A stretch of DNA of 64,000 bases from Guptibacillus hwajinpoensis (GTDB taxonomy: Bacteria > Bacillota > Bacilli > Bacillales > Guptibacillaceae): the NCBI RefSeq assembly GCF_020171785.1, contig NZ_JAIVAE010000006.1, forward strand, positions 248,001 through 312,000, read 5' to 3'. How positions within the stretch are numbered: position 1 is the first letter of the stretch; each line of letters starts with the position of its first letter. The position numbers were made by a program, and so were the translations under genes. Shown one piece after another: positions 16,593-24,918 of this stretch. Under the pieces are notes generated by a model that saw only the letters and a program-made list of their open reading frames with translations, was not told the origin of the DNA and made no database searches.

Positions 16593-17189
16593 ATGAATGA
16601 TACGATTCAACATACAATTGTTTCAAGAAGAACGATTCGCAAATTTCAACCGGACGATATCCCATTACATACAATCGTAGACATTCTAGAAGATGCGAAA
16701 TGGGCGCCAAACCATAAACTAAGAGAGCCTTGGGAAGTGATGTTATATAAGGGTGACGGCAAAGAACACCTGATTGAGCATATCGAAGAAAGTATTGCCC
16801 GCATAGAATTTGATGAAGAAAAAGCGGAAAAGAAAAAGGAAAAGATTAATCAATTCATTCGTAACATACCGATTCATCTCCTTGTGACAGTAAAAGCGGC
16901 GACGACCGAAAAAGAGCGTCACGAAGATTTTGCGGCTACGTGTGCATTCATTCAAAATATACAGCTACTGTCTTGGGCGAAAGGATTAGGCGTTGTATGG
17001 AAAACAAACGGCTTTATTTTCGACCCTACCTTTCGAGATGCAATGGGACTAGAGCCTGGTGATGTGATCGTTGGGATGCTTCATATTGGGAAGCCAGCGT
17101 TTATCCCCAATCCGAAAGAGCGTAAATCTATTAAGAACAAGCTTACTATTTACGATACGCAACCAAAAAAGCAGCCTTCCTTTTTCTAG
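16593..17189 (+). CDS. Nitroreductase family protein, probably Fur-regulated
   Basis: 198-residue FMN-dependent nitroreductase. TIVSRRTIRKFQPDDIPLHTIVDILEDAKWAPNHKLREPWEV is the FMN-binding start, and GLGVVWKTNGFIFDPTFRDAMGLEPGDVIVGMLHIGKPA the C-terminal signature. A perfect Fur box upstream predicts induction under iron limitation. In Staphylococcus aureus a Fur-controlled nitroreductase (NtrA) acts as a ferric-siderophore reductase, so iron release from siderophores is a reasonable inference here; plain nitroaromatic or quinone reduction is the alternative. ATG 16593 has AAAGGG upstream. Confidence 0.88.
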   Translation: MNDTIQHTIVSRRTIRKFQPDDIPLHTIVDILEDAKWAPNHKLREPWEVMLYKGDGKEHLIEHIEESIARIEFDEEKAEKKKEKINQFIRNIPIHLLVTVKAATTEKERHEDFAATCAFIQNIQLLSWAKGLGVVWKTNGFIFDPTFRDAMGLEPGDVIVGMLHIGKPAFIPNPKERKSIKNKLTIYDTQPKKQPSFF

Positions 17190-17211
17190 CGAAAAGGAAG
17201 GCTGCTTTACT
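17167..17211. terminator. Bidirectional terminator between nitroreductase and cstA
   Basis: AAAGCAGCCTTCC and GGAAGGCTGCTTT form a 13-bp stem flanked by A-runs and T-runs on both sides. It overlaps the nitroreductase 3' end and serves the convergent cstA. Confidence 0.85.
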
Positions 17212-18654
17212 TTATGCCACTTGTTCGATTGTAACCATTTTTGTTTTGCGGGCTTTCCATAATTGATAACCAAACCATCCCGTTGTCATACAAGTAATGA
17301 TGCCACCAAAGACCATTGAGATGTTGTATGGAAGTTGAAACCCTTCTGGTGCAAGGAAAAGATAGGTTGATACCGTCATTGTCATGAAGAGTGCAGGCAA
17401 ACTACAAATCCAATGGAACTTTTGTTTTTTTACAAGGTACATCGCTGCTGTCCAAAGCATGACAGTAGCCACGAGTTGATTTGTAAAACCAACGTATCGC
17501 CATAAAAACGTATAATCAATCTGTGTTAAAAGAAATGTCGGTGTTGCAACAGCCGCTGTTAAAAGAAGCGTCTTCCCTTTGCCGTCAGCCGCTTTCGAAG
17601 ACCCTTTTTTAGTAAATAGATCCGCAAGCATCATACGAGATGAGCGAAGGGATGTATCACCTGTTGTGATTGGAAGAATGATGACGCCAACAATCGCTAG
17701 CACTCCACCAAATGTACCTAATAAAGAAGAACTTATTTCGTTAACTACACCAGATGGTCCTCCAGCAGCAAGTGCTCCTTGAAGTCCACCTGTACTTCCG
17801 AAGAATGTCATACCAGCAGCTGCCCAAATTAATGCAATCACACCTTCAGCAATCATAGCTCCGTAGAAAACTTTCTTTCCGTCGCTCTCACGTTTCATTG
17901 TTCTTGCAATGATTGGACTTTGAGTCGAATGGAATCCTGAGATTGCTCCGCACGATACGGTAATCATTAAGAGTGGCCATAGCGGCAAGTTATCCGGATG
18001 CAAGTTTGAAAAAGTTAAATTTGGGATAGGATTGTCCATAAAGAATAACCCGATTGCAATTGAAACAGCCATCACGATCAGAATAACTCCAAAGATAGGA
18101 TAAATTCGACCGATAATTTTATTTACAGGTAGAATCGCTGCGAGTACAAAATAAGCAAAAATGAGCATCAAGCTCATCGTAAAACTAAGCGGTGTTACTT
18201 GCGCCATTAGCTGGGCAGGACCAGCTGTAAAAGCAGCAGCAACAAGAATCATCAAAACGATTGAGATTATATTAATCGTTCCTTTTGCCCCTTTTCCAAG
18301 GTAGCGTCCTACAAGTGAAGGATACTGTTCCCCATTATGCCTAAGTGACATCATACCTGAGAAATAATCGTGAACAGCTCCTGCGAAGATTGAGCCAATG
18401 ACAATCCATATGAAAGCAACAGGACCGTATAGTGCTCCAAGCACTGCACCAAAGATTGGACCAAGACCGGCGATATTTAAAAGTTGAATCAAACTTCCTT
18501 TCCACCAGCTCATTGGCATATAATCCATGCCATCTTGCTTTGTATATGCAGGCGTCTCACGATCATCGTCAATGCCGAAAATTCGTTCAACCACCTTAGA
18601 ATAAACGTAATACCCAACAATCAATAAACAAATGGCTCCGACAAATGTGATCAT
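17212..18654 (-). CDS. cstA: Carbon starvation protein CstA (pyruvate/peptide uptake family)
   Basis: 480-residue membrane protein of the CstA family. Signatures are MPMSWWKGSLIQLLNIAGLGPIFGAVLGALYGP, the AGAVHDYFSGMMSLRHNGE segment, and GFHSTQSPIIARTM. It has ~13 hydrophobic segments. It is shorter than E. coli CstA/BtsT (~700) and belongs to the compact Gram-positive form. The family imports peptides or pyruvate during carbon limitation. ATG 18652-18654 follows AAAGGAGG; a longer frame starts in the upstream region without a ribosome site. A near-perfect cre site lies about 105 bases upstream. Confidence 0.92.
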   Translation of the reverse strand: MITFVGAICLLIVGYYVYSKVVERIFGIDDDRETPAYTKQDGMDYMPMSWWKGSLIQLLNIAGLGPIFGAVLGALYGPVAFIWIVIGSIFAGAVHDYFSGMMSLRHNGEQYPSLVGRYLGKGAKGTINIISIVLMILVAAAFTAGPAQLMAQVTPLSFTMSLMLIFAYFVLAAILPVNKIIGRIYPIFGVILIVMAVSIAIGLFFMDNPIPNLTFSNLHPDNLPLWPLLMITVSCGAISGFHSTQSPIIARTMKRESDGKKVFYGAMIAEGVIALIWAAAGMTFFGSTGGLQGALAAGGPSGVVNEISSSLLGTFGGVLAIVGVIILPITTGDTSLRSSRMMLADLFTKKGSSKAADGKGKTLLLTAAVATPTFLLTQIDYTFLWRYVGFTNQLVATVMLWTAAMYLVKKQKFHWICSLPALFMTMTVSTYLFLAPEGFQLPYNISMVFGGIITCMTTGWFGYQLWKARKTKMVTIEQVA

Positions 18655-18758
18655 GTCTCCCGCCTCCTTTTTTATGTGTGAAAATATAACATTCATTCTA
18701 CTCATCGCGGCACAAAAAAACAATAGGATTATTCAGAAAAAATATATTTTTCTATTAA

Positions 18759-18772
18759 TTCAAGCGTTTTCA
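18759..18772 (-). promoter_or_regulatory. cre-like site upstream of cstA
   Basis: On the minus strand TGAAAACGCTTGAA matches TGWAARCGYTWNCW at 13 of 14 positions. CcpA control of cstA fits its starvation role. In the rest of the 332-base intergenic region 18655-18986 I see no gene or hairpin. Confidence 0.6.
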
Positions 18773-18986
18773 TATTAATTTGAGTCCATAGACCTGGATT
18801 TAGATAGTAAAAAGGTTGTGTTTATGACTAAAATCAGTGTTAGAATATTCTTTCTTTTGGTGAGATTGACAGAATTATGTGGTCAAGGTGCGAATAACTT
18901 ACCAATATAAAGGATGAAAATATGAAAATGAGGGTATATAGAGAAGGACAATATCGTCTTTCAATCCTTTGAGGAGGTTGTTTTTC

Positions 18987-19964
18987 GTGTCAGAACGTAT
19001 TGCATACTTCGATAATAGTAAAGCTATCTTAATATTGTTAGTAGTCGGTGGTCATCTGTTAACGCCATTCATTAATGACTCTCGTTTTCTTTACAGCTTG
19101 TATCATGTAATCTTTATTTTTCACATGCCTGCTTTTATTTTTTTAGCTGGCTATTTCACTAGAAAGGCATCTGGGACAAAATATTTTTGGAAAGTATTCA
19201 CGACGTTTTTGCTTCCTTATGTCATTTTCCAGGTCGTTTATTCAATTTATTACACAAACCTGTATCAAAAATCATTTGCAATTGAGTTTTTAACCCCAAG
19301 ATGGGCCATGTGGTTTTTATTATGTATCGCTGCATATAAGCTAATATCCCCTATATTGCTTAAAATGAAGGCAAGTCTTTTGCTACCTTTAAGTATCGGG
19401 GCTGGTCTTGTTGTCGGTTACTTTGATGTTGAAAGATTTCTATCACTTGACCGACTCTTCGTTTTCTTACCGTTCTTCGTACTTGGCATGGTAATGGGGC
19501 GTAAAAAGAAGCCGATCCGCTTCCCATATATGAAGTGGATTGCTCCAGTGGTACTTGGCGGATTGTTTTTACTGTTTTATTTATACAAAATTGAAGGACT
19601 AGCTGATCTCCTTTACGGGACGTATGTGTATGAATCAAACACAGACTTGTTGATTCGCCTCACCTATTATATTGGAACGGCAATTGTTATGTTTCTGTTC
19701 TTTTCGGTAATTCCAGAAGGACCAATTGTCTTTACACCGTTAGGATCCAGAACGTTTGCGATTTATTTATTCCACGGTTTTGTCATAAAATGGTTCCTTG
19801 AACAACAGTCTTCTGAAGTTATTGCGACCATGTGGGGGATTCCATTTATCTTGATCTTTACGCTGTTCGTTTCTACCGTATTCGCCATGCCGTTTTTCTC
19901 GAAACTGCTGGCATTCGATCGATGGTTACCTTCACCAGATAAATTGACATCTGCTCGAAGATAA
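18987..19964 (+). CDS. Membrane acyltransferase (acyltransferase_3 family, NolL/YkrP-like)
   Basis: 325-residue polytopic membrane protein. It opens with ERIAYFDNSKAILILLVVGGHLLTPF, the acyltransferase_3 signature with the catalytic-type His in GGH, then IFIFHMPAFIFLAGYF. About ten hydrophobic segments follow. It resembles O-acetyltransferases that modify surface sugars. GTG 18987-18989 is chosen because GAGGAGG lies 10 bases upstream; a TTG further out overlaps that site. The gene ends at a perfect hairpin shared with the convergent HxlR gene. Confidence 0.85.
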   Translation: MSERIAYFDNSKAILILLVVGGHLLTPFINDSRFLYSLYHVIFIFHMPAFIFLAGYFTRKASGTKYFWKVFTTFLLPYVIFQVVYSIYYTNLYQKSFAIEFLTPRWAMWFLLCIAAYKLISPILLKMKASLLLPLSIGAGLVVGYFDVERFLSLDRLFVFLPFFVLGMVMGRKKKPIRFPYMKWIAPVVLGGLFLLFYLYKIEGLADLLYGTYVYESNTDLLIRLTYYIGTAIVMFLFFSVIPEGPIVFTPLGSRTFAIYLFHGFVIKWFLEQQSSEVIATMWGIPFILIFTLFVSTVFAMPFFSKLLAFDRWLPSPDKLTSARR

Positions 19965-20002
19965 AAAACGGTCCGCACGTTTAAACGTGCGGACCGTTTT
20001 TT
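19963..20002. terminator. Bidirectional terminator (acyltransferase / HxlR)
   Basis: Perfect 18-bp arms (AAAAAACGGTCCGCACGT and its complement) separated by four bases, with A and T runs on either side. Confidence 0.9.
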
Positions 20003-20005
20003 GAA

Positions 20006-20374
20006 TTAAGCTTTCATTGTATCTCGTTCTTCAGGTTGTAAGAGAACATCTTCTTTACAAGGATAAGTTTTTTCGATGTGCTGCTCTCCCCATGAGCAAA
20101 GTGAATCAAGTATTTCTTTTAAAGACCATCCGTAGTCAGTTAGTGAGTATTCAACTTTAGGTGGGATTTGATTGTACACTTTTCTTAAAATCACACCATC
20201 CTCTTCTAATTCACGTAGCTGTTGAGTGAGCATTTTTTGCGTTATACCAGGCATCAATTTCTTAAGTCCACCGGTTCGTTTCGTACCTTCAATTAAGTGA
20301 CAGAGTATGACGACCTTCCACTTTCCTCCAATCACTTCGAGGGCAGCTTCGACAGGGATATTATATTTTTTCAT
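20006..20374 (-). CDS. HxlR family transcriptional regulator
   Basis: 122-residue winged-helix regulator. VEAALEVIGGKWKVVILCHLIEGTKRTGGLKKLMPGITQKMLTQQLRELEEDGVILRKVYNQIPPKVEYSLTDYG is the HxlR/MarR-like signature. The N-terminal redox Cys of YodB/HypR-type sensors (in ...CPVE) is absent here because the sequence reads NIPVEA. Cysteines occur elsewhere (WKVVILC, SLCSWGE, TYPCKE). No adjacent target gene on the same strand; it diverges from the DM13 operon with a 243-base gap and could regulate it. Confidence 0.9.
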   Translation of the reverse strand: MKKYNIPVEAALEVIGGKWKVVILCHLIEGTKRTGGLKKLMPGITQKMLTQQLRELEEDGVILRKVYNQIPPKVEYSLTDYGWSLKEILDSLCSWGEQHIEKTYPCKEDVLLQPEERDTMKA

Positions 20375-20617
20375 CGTATATACTCCTTACGAAAAATTTA
20401 GTAGTTCTATTTATATATCCTATCACCTATCGCGTGTTTTAACCAGAAAAATGATGACACACCCGGACGGTTTTTCATAAACCGATTAAAAATAAACGAT
20501 CGAATTAAAATAAGGTACACTAAAGAAGAGTTAATGAAATCGTAATACTTTCTTCAGCAAACGCTAATTTTTGTTTCTTATGATAAGGCTATTCTAAATG
20601 AGAAAGGAACGGTGTGG

Positions 20618-21124
20618 ATGAGTAAGAAATGGGTTTCTCTTGGTACCCTTCTCGTCCTTATGCTCATAGTAGGCTGGTGGTTGATTTCTCCCCTTTTTTT
20701 AGATGAAACGGTAAATGAAGAGCTTCCACCAACGATTGAAGGAACAGAAACAACCAGTGCTGTAGAAATGTCAGATGGGCGCTCCGAAGATACACAAGCA
20801 AGACATTATTCTGGAAAGTTTGTAAATGCCGATGAGAAGCACCAGGCGTCGGGGGACGTGACGACGTTTCAGACAAATAACCAACAATGGGTTCGATTAG
20901 AGAACTTTGAAGTAACAAATGGTCCTGACTTATATACGATTCTCGTAAAAGAAGGACAGTCCACAAGGGAAGGGATCATTCTAGGGAAATTAAAGGGAAA
21001 TATCGGAAATCAGAATTACCGAATTCCAGAGTCCACGTTTTTAGAAGAAGGCGATCGGATCGTCATTTGGTGCAAAGCTTTCGAAGTTGATTTCGGTTTT
21101 GCAGAACTGTTTCTTAAGGAATAG
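20618..21124 (+). CDS. DM13 domain-containing membrane-anchored protein
   Basis: 168-residue protein. A single N-terminal membrane helix (~residues 7-26) is followed by an extracytoplasmic acidic linker and a DM13 domain (~62-168): HYSGKFVNADEKHQASGDVTTFQ...GPDLYTILVK...LGKLKGNIGNQNYRIP...DRIVIWCKAFEVDFGFAEL. The conserved single cysteine in VIWCKAF is present. DM13 domains are proposed to be electron-transfer or redox-related. ATG 20618 is chosen behind AAAGGA. It is the first gene of an operon with a two-component system and MsrAB, so a role in sensing or repairing surface oxidation is inferred. Confidence 0.87.
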   Translation: MSKKWVSLGTLLVLMLIVGWWLISPLFLDETVNEELPPTIEGTETTSAVEMSDGRSEDTQARHYSGKFVNADEKHQASGDVTTFQTNNQQWVRLENFEVTNGPDLYTILVKEGQSTREGIILGKLKGNIGNQNYRIPESTFLEEGDRIVIWCKAFEVDFGFAELFLKE

Positions 21125-21136
21125 AGGTGAAATAAG

Positions 21137-21823
21137 GTGGCAGAGAAAATATTGCTGGTAGATGATGAAGAAGCCATCCTTGATGTAAGTAGAAGATACT
21201 TAGAGAGAGATGGGTATCACGTGATTACTGCAGAAGATGGAAAAGAAGCTATAAAAAGATGGCAATTAGAAAAGCCAGATCTTATTGTACTTGATTTAAT
21301 GATGCCAGTAAAAGATGGGATGGAAACAGCTGAGGAGATCCGCGCGATCGACGATGTCCCTATTATTATGTTAACAGCTCTAGGTCAGGAACGAGATCGG
21401 CTTTTAGGCTTAACGGTCGGAGCGGATGATTATTTAACCAAACCATTTAGCCCAAGAGAACTTGTTCTTAGAGTGCGAAACATCTTGCGCAGAACCAAAC
21501 GGCAGCATGTAGAAGATTTATTAACATTCGGTGAGCTTACAATTGATGAAACGAAAAGGAAAGTAACGATTAATGGCGCCGCGGTAGACTTGACTGTTAA
21601 GGAATTTGATCTTCTTTACTTACTGGCTAGTCACCCAACTCGAGTTTTTCCACGATCGCAATTAATTGAAGCGATATGGGGGTACGAATTTGATGGGGAC
21701 ACTAATACGATTAATGTACACGTAAGGCGCCTTCGTGAAAAAATAGAAAAAGATTCGGCAGCTCCTAAGTGGATAAAAACGGTATGGGGTATCGGGTATA
21801 AGTTTGAGGAAACATCGTCATGA
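21137..21823 (+). CDS. OmpR/PhoB-type response regulator
   Basis: 228-residue regulator. The receiver domain (1-115) has the acidic pocket DDEE (~9-12), the phospho-acceptor Asp53 (LIVLDLMMP) and Lys in LTKPFSPREL. The C-terminal winged helix (~130-225) has the typical LTVKEFDLLYLLASHP and NTINVHVRRLREKIE. GTG 21137 lies 6-8 bases behind AGAGGTGAAA. It starts 12 bases after the DM13 gene and overlaps the kinase by 4 bases, so it is the cognate regulator of that kinase and probably controls this operon. Confidence 0.93.
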   Translation: MAEKILLVDDEEAILDVSRRYLERDGYHVITAEDGKEAIKRWQLEKPDLIVLDLMMPVKDGMETAEEIRAIDDVPIIMLTALGQERDRLLGLTVGADDYLTKPFSPRELVLRVRNILRRTKRQHVEDLLTFGELTIDETKRKVTINGAAVDLTVKEFDLLYLLASHPTRVFPRSQLIEAIWGYEFDGDTNTINVHVRRLREKIEKDSAAPKWIKTVWGIGYKFEETSS

Positions 21824-22863
21824 AACTTAGAACAATGCTCATGCTTGCTAACGGAATTTCAATAGCATTGATTCTTGTTTTTCTTATTATTAGTTATGCC
21901 CGAATGGTTCTTTCACCTGAATTGATAGTCACCCTTACGTTGATCACCGTGGGAGCAGGATCTCTTTCCATGCTGGCTCATTTTCTATTTACATCTCAAA
22001 TTTTAAAATCAGTGAATCAGATGACAGAAGAGACGAGTCGCATTGCAGAAGGGAAGTTTGATGTGAAGGTGACGGAGAAAGGGCCGAAAGAAATACAAGA
22101 GTTAGCCCACCATTTTAATGTGATGTCTAACAAACTGAATGGTATGTTTTCAGAAGTGAAGCGTTCGGAACGGTATAAAACAGAGTTGATTGCAAATGTT
22201 TCGCATGACTTAAGAACCCCGGTTTCTTCGATTCGATCTTTTGCTGAAGCACTACAGGATAGGGTTATAACAGATGAGGAAACCCAAAAGCGGTACCTTG
22301 AGACAATTGAAAGAGAGACAGAGCGGTTAAGTCATTTAATTGAGGAACTCTTAAATTTGTCACAGCTGGAGAGTGGTACGTCACCGTACGAACCGCAGCT
22401 AGTTCATCCTGATGTGATTCTCGTGGAAACATTACAGCAATTTGATCGAAAGCTTGAAGAGAGAAAAATTGAGCTGTCCGTGCACATTGATGAACATTTA
22501 GGTGTCATTCCGATGATGCCTGATCAGATTAAGCGCGTATTAACGAATTTGATTCAGAATGCCATTGCTTTCTCTCATGATAACGCTACTATTACCCTTT
22601 CACTGAAAAAAGTAGAAACGTCCGCTGTCTTTTTTATTAAAGATGAAGGGCGCGGCATTCCAGAAGCAGAATTAGAAAAAATCTTTGATCGTTTCTATCG
22701 TGTTGAAAAATCTAGGAATACGAAATATGGAGGGTCAGGGCTTGGCCTGGCGATTTCACGACAGCTGATTGAGCTTCATGGAGGTAAGATCGGTGTTGAA
22801 AGTATTAAAGGTGAAGGTAGCGAATTTTGGTTTATGCTTCCATTAGAAATAAAGGAGGAATAA
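21820..22863 (+). CDS. Sensor histidine kinase, short-loop (intramembrane-sensing) type
   Basis: 347-residue kinase. Two membrane helices (residues ~6-27 and ~32-58) are joined by only a few exposed residues (RMVLSPE), followed by HAMP (~58-110), HisKA with the phospho-acceptor His129 (SHDLRTP) and HATPase (NLIQNAIAFS, IKDEGRGIPEAELEKIFDRFYR, GGSGLGLAIS). With almost no sensor domain outside, it must sense within the membrane or through a partner; the operon-mate DM13 protein is an attractive candidate. ATG overlaps the regulator stop. Confidence 0.93.
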   Translation: MKLRTMLMLANGISIALILVFLIISYARMVLSPELIVTLTLITVGAGSLSMLAHFLFTSQILKSVNQMTEETSRIAEGKFDVKVTEKGPKEIQELAHHFNVMSNKLNGMFSEVKRSERYKTELIANVSHDLRTPVSSIRSFAEALQDRVITDEETQKRYLETIERETERLSHLIEELLNLSQLESGTSPYEPQLVHPDVILVETLQQFDRKLEERKIELSVHIDEHLGVIPMMPDQIKRVLTNLIQNAIAFSHDNATITLSLKKVETSAVFFIKDEGRGIPEAELEKIFDRFYRVEKSRNTKYGGSGLGLAISRQLIELHGGKIGVESIKGEGSEFWFMLPLEIKEE

Positions 22864-22866
22864 CGT

Positions 22867-23994
22867 ATGAAAGCAACAAGGTGGATTTTGTTAATTGGGA
22901 TAGCGGCTGTCTTAGTTTTCACATTGCCGAAACTATATGATGTCATCTTTAAACGTTCATATGGGAGCGAGCCGGCACAGGCTGTCCAGGATAATGAAGC
23001 GATTGCTACTTTTGCAGGAGGATGTTTTTGGTGCATTGAACCACCATTTGAAAAGCTAGATGGCGTTCGAGAAGCTGTCTCTGGTTATATTGGTGGAGAA
23101 ACAGAAAATCCTTCTTATAAAGAAGTATCTTCAGGAGGGACCGGTCATGTTGAAGCCGTTCAGGTGTACTATGATCCTTCTGTTGTTAGCTATGAGACAC
23201 TGTTAGATGTATTTTGGCGACAAATTGACCCGACAGATAATGAAGGACAGTTTGTCGATCGTGGAGATCAATATTTATCGGGGATTTTTTATCATAACGA
23301 AGAGCAAAAATCGGCTGCGGTGAAGTCGAAACAGGAGATTGAGGACTCAGGGCGTTTTGATCAAGCGATTGTTACTCCGATTGAAGAAGCGACGACTTTT
23401 TACGTAGCAGAGGATTATCATCAAGATTATTATAAAAAAAATGAATTTCGCTACAAATTTTATCGAGAAAACTCCGGGCGCGATCAGTTTCTCGACAAAG
23501 CATGGGGAGATGATCGTGAGATAAACGTGCCAGAAGCGAAATCGGCTGTTACGTATACTGATGAAGAATTAAAAGAAATGCTCACGCCCATTCAATACAG
23601 TGTGACACAGGAAGATGATACGGAAAAAGCATTTGATAATGAATACTGGGATAATAAAGAACAAGGAATTTATGTTGATATTGTTTCAGGCGAGCCGCTT
23701 TTTAGTTCGATCGATAAATATGAATCCGGTACAGGCTGGCCTAGTTTTACGAAGCCACTAGTACCAGAGAACATTGTAGAGAAAGAAGATAAAAGTTGGT
23801 TTACCGTTCGAACGGAAGTCCGAAGTAAAGGTGCTGATTCTCACCTTGGTCACGTGTTTGAAGATGGCCCTGAGCCGACAGGTCTTCGCTATTGCTTGAA
23901 CTCCGCTGCTCTTGATTTCATCCCAAAAGAGGAAATGGAAGAGAGAGGATACGGAGAATTTGTAAACATTTTTGATGAACAGGCAGAATCGTAA
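22867..23994 (+). CDS. msrAB: Membrane-anchored methionine sulfoxide reductase MsrA-MsrB fusion
   Basis: 375-residue protein. An N-terminal signal/anchor helix (~5-22) puts the enzyme outside the membrane. The MsrA domain (~45-200) has [12 protein letters not shown] with catalytic Cys53 and Cys56. The MsrB domain (~230-370) has [20 protein letters not shown] and catalytic Cys343 in RYCLNSAAL. The zinc-binding CxxC pairs of many MsrB proteins are absent. It reduces both diastereomers of methionine sulfoxide in exported proteins. It sits 3 bases behind the kinase gene and ends at a terminator, so it is the output gene of the operon. A thioredoxin-like electron donor is not adjacent. Confidence 0.93.
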   Translation: MKATRWILLIGIAAVLVFTLPKLYDVIFKRSYGSEPAQAVQDNEAIATFAGGCFWCIEPPFEKLDGVREAVSGYIGGETENPSYKEVSSGGTGHVEAVQVYYDPSVVSYETLLDVFWRQIDPTDNEGQFVDRGDQYLSGIFYHNEEQKSAAVKSKQEIEDSGRFDQAIVTPIEEATTFYVAEDYHQDYYKKNEFRYKFYRENSGRDQFLDKAWGDDREINVPEAKSAVTYTDEELKEMLTPIQYSVTQEDDTEKAFDNEYWDNKEQGIYVDIVSGEPLFSSIDKYESGTGWPSFTKPLVPENIVEKEDKSWFTVRTEVRSKGADSHLGHVFEDGPEPTGLRYCLNSAALDFIPKEEMEERGYGEFVNIFDEQAES

Positions 23995-24012
23995 GCGATT
24001 CTGCTTTTTTTA
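23983..24012 (+). terminator. Terminator at the end of the msrAB operon
   Basis: GCAGAATCG and CGATTCTGC form a 9-bp stem overlapping the stop codon, followed by TTTTTTTATTTTT. Confidence 0.85.
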
Positions 24013-24098
24013 TTTTTAGAAGGATACAATAACAGTAGTCAACAGTTGCGTATATACGCCGCGGGGTATATAATTCAGATCATGTGAGGTGAAGAAAC

Positions 24099-24467
24099 TT
24101 GGAAAACAAGAAAGCGGATGGACGGGTGCAGCAGCTTTTAGCAAATGAACGAACTTTTCTAGCGTGGGTTCGCACTTCGATTGCTATCATTGGTATTGGT
24201 TTTCTAACAGCAAGCTTGCATTTTACAAGAGCTGCGGGAGAACGTGCAGATGACCAGGTAGCGGTTTTTATTAGTTTTTCCTCGTTATTTTTTGGATTGT
24301 TGACGATCGCAGGAGGAGCTGTACAGTTTTATCGCACGAAAAAACGCATTTTAAAATTTGAGGTGCCATCCTCTTCATGGATCGTCGTGTTTCTACTAGT
24401 AGTCGTATTGTTAATGATTGCTTTAATTGCTACGTATTTTATTATTCAAATCAATTGGCTTTCTTAA
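24099..24467 (+). CDS. DUF202 (YidH family) membrane protein
   Basis: 122-residue protein with three membrane helices and the family motif VQQLLANERTFLAWVRTSIAIIGIGF at the N-terminus. Function unknown. TTG 24099 is the start, behind GAGGTGAAG. It has its own promoter region (GCGGGGTATATAAT around 24062-24074) and lies just upstream of the cstR promoter. Confidence 0.85.
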   Translation: MENKKADGRVQQLLANERTFLAWVRTSIAIIGIGFLTASLHFTRAAGERADDQVAVFISFSSLFFGLLTIAGGAVQFYRTKKRILKFEVPSSSWIVVFLLVVVLLMIALIATYFIIQINWLS

Positions 24468-24477
24468 AACCAAGGAG

Positions 24478-24520
24478 TTGACATTCTATACAGATACGTT
24501 ATAATACCCCTATAGGTATT
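24478..24520 (+). promoter_or_regulatory. cstR promoter with overlapping CstR-like operator O1
   Basis: TTGACA (24478-24483), a 16-base spacer and TATAAT (24500-24505) form a consensus sigma-A promoter. The operator AATACCCCTATAGGTATT (24503-24520) overlaps the -10 and start site, which is ideal for repression. Confidence 0.85.
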
Positions 24521-24569
24521 AAAAAACACAAACAAATTCGATTTACAGATAAATTTTTTTACTTGATAT

Positions 24570-24587
24570 TATACCCCTAAGGGTATA
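24570..24587. promoter_or_regulatory. CstR-like operator O2
   Basis: TATACCCCTAAGGGTATA is a perfect 18-bp palindrome apart from the central bases. It lies just before the cstR ribosome site, in the 5' untranslated region. Confidence 0.8.
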
Positions 24588-24607
24588 AGGTGAGGGGAGG
24601 AAATGAA

Positions 24608-24868
24608 ATGCAATACGATAAAGCAGTTATGAATCGATTGAAGCGAATTGAAGGACAAATTCGCGGTGTTATCCAGATGATGGAACAAGAGAAAAGCTGT
24701 GAAGACATTGTAAATCAGCTTTCTGCCACTCGTTCTGGTATCGATCGTTCGATTGGATTAATTGTAAGTTCAAATCTTGAACAGTGTCTTCACCAACAGA
24801 TTGAACAGGGAGAATCTACTGATGATGTTGTGAAGGAAGCTGTTAATCTTTTAGTAAGAAGTAGATAA
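24608..24868 (+). CDS. cstR: CstR-type persulfide-sensing repressor (CsoR/DUF156 family)
   Basis: 86-residue CsoR-fold repressor. The copper-type Cys-His-Cys triad is altered: Cys31 (KSCEDI) and Cys60 (LEQCL) are kept, but the His position is Asn56. That is the CstR pattern, where the two cysteines form di-, tri- or tetrasulfide crosslinks with reactive sulfur species and release DNA. ATG 24608 follows GGGGAGG by 7 bases. It is flanked by operators (24503-24520, 24570-24587, 24886-24903) and heads a set of rhodanese and TusA genes, the expected regulon. B. subtilis YrkD occupies the same position in its locus. Confidence 0.92.
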   Translation: MQYDKAVMNRLKRIEGQIRGVIQMMEQEKSCEDIVNQLSATRSGIDRSIGLIVSSNLEQCLHQQIEQGESTDDVVKEAVNLLVRSR

Positions 24869-24885
24869 AAAAATTTAAAACATTA

Positions 24886-24903
24886 TATACCCCCAGGTGT
24901 ATA
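24886..24903. promoter_or_regulatory. CstR-like operator O3
   Basis: TATACCCCCAGGTGTATA lies between cstR and the DsrE gene and keeps the TATACCC/GGxxTATA arms. It suggests a second regulated start for the downstream genes. Confidence 0.7.
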
Positions 24904-24918
24904 AGAGGAGGAAATAGA

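Noticed and set aside
18932-18937. SigB-type -10 GGGTAT before the acyltransferase gene
   Set aside because: No GTTT-like -35 at 13-15 bases upstream.
24045-24069. SigB promoter before the DUF202 gene (GTTGCG / GGGTAT)
   Set aside because: The -10 fits but the -35 matches only GTT; an overlapping TATAAT makes the call ambiguous.
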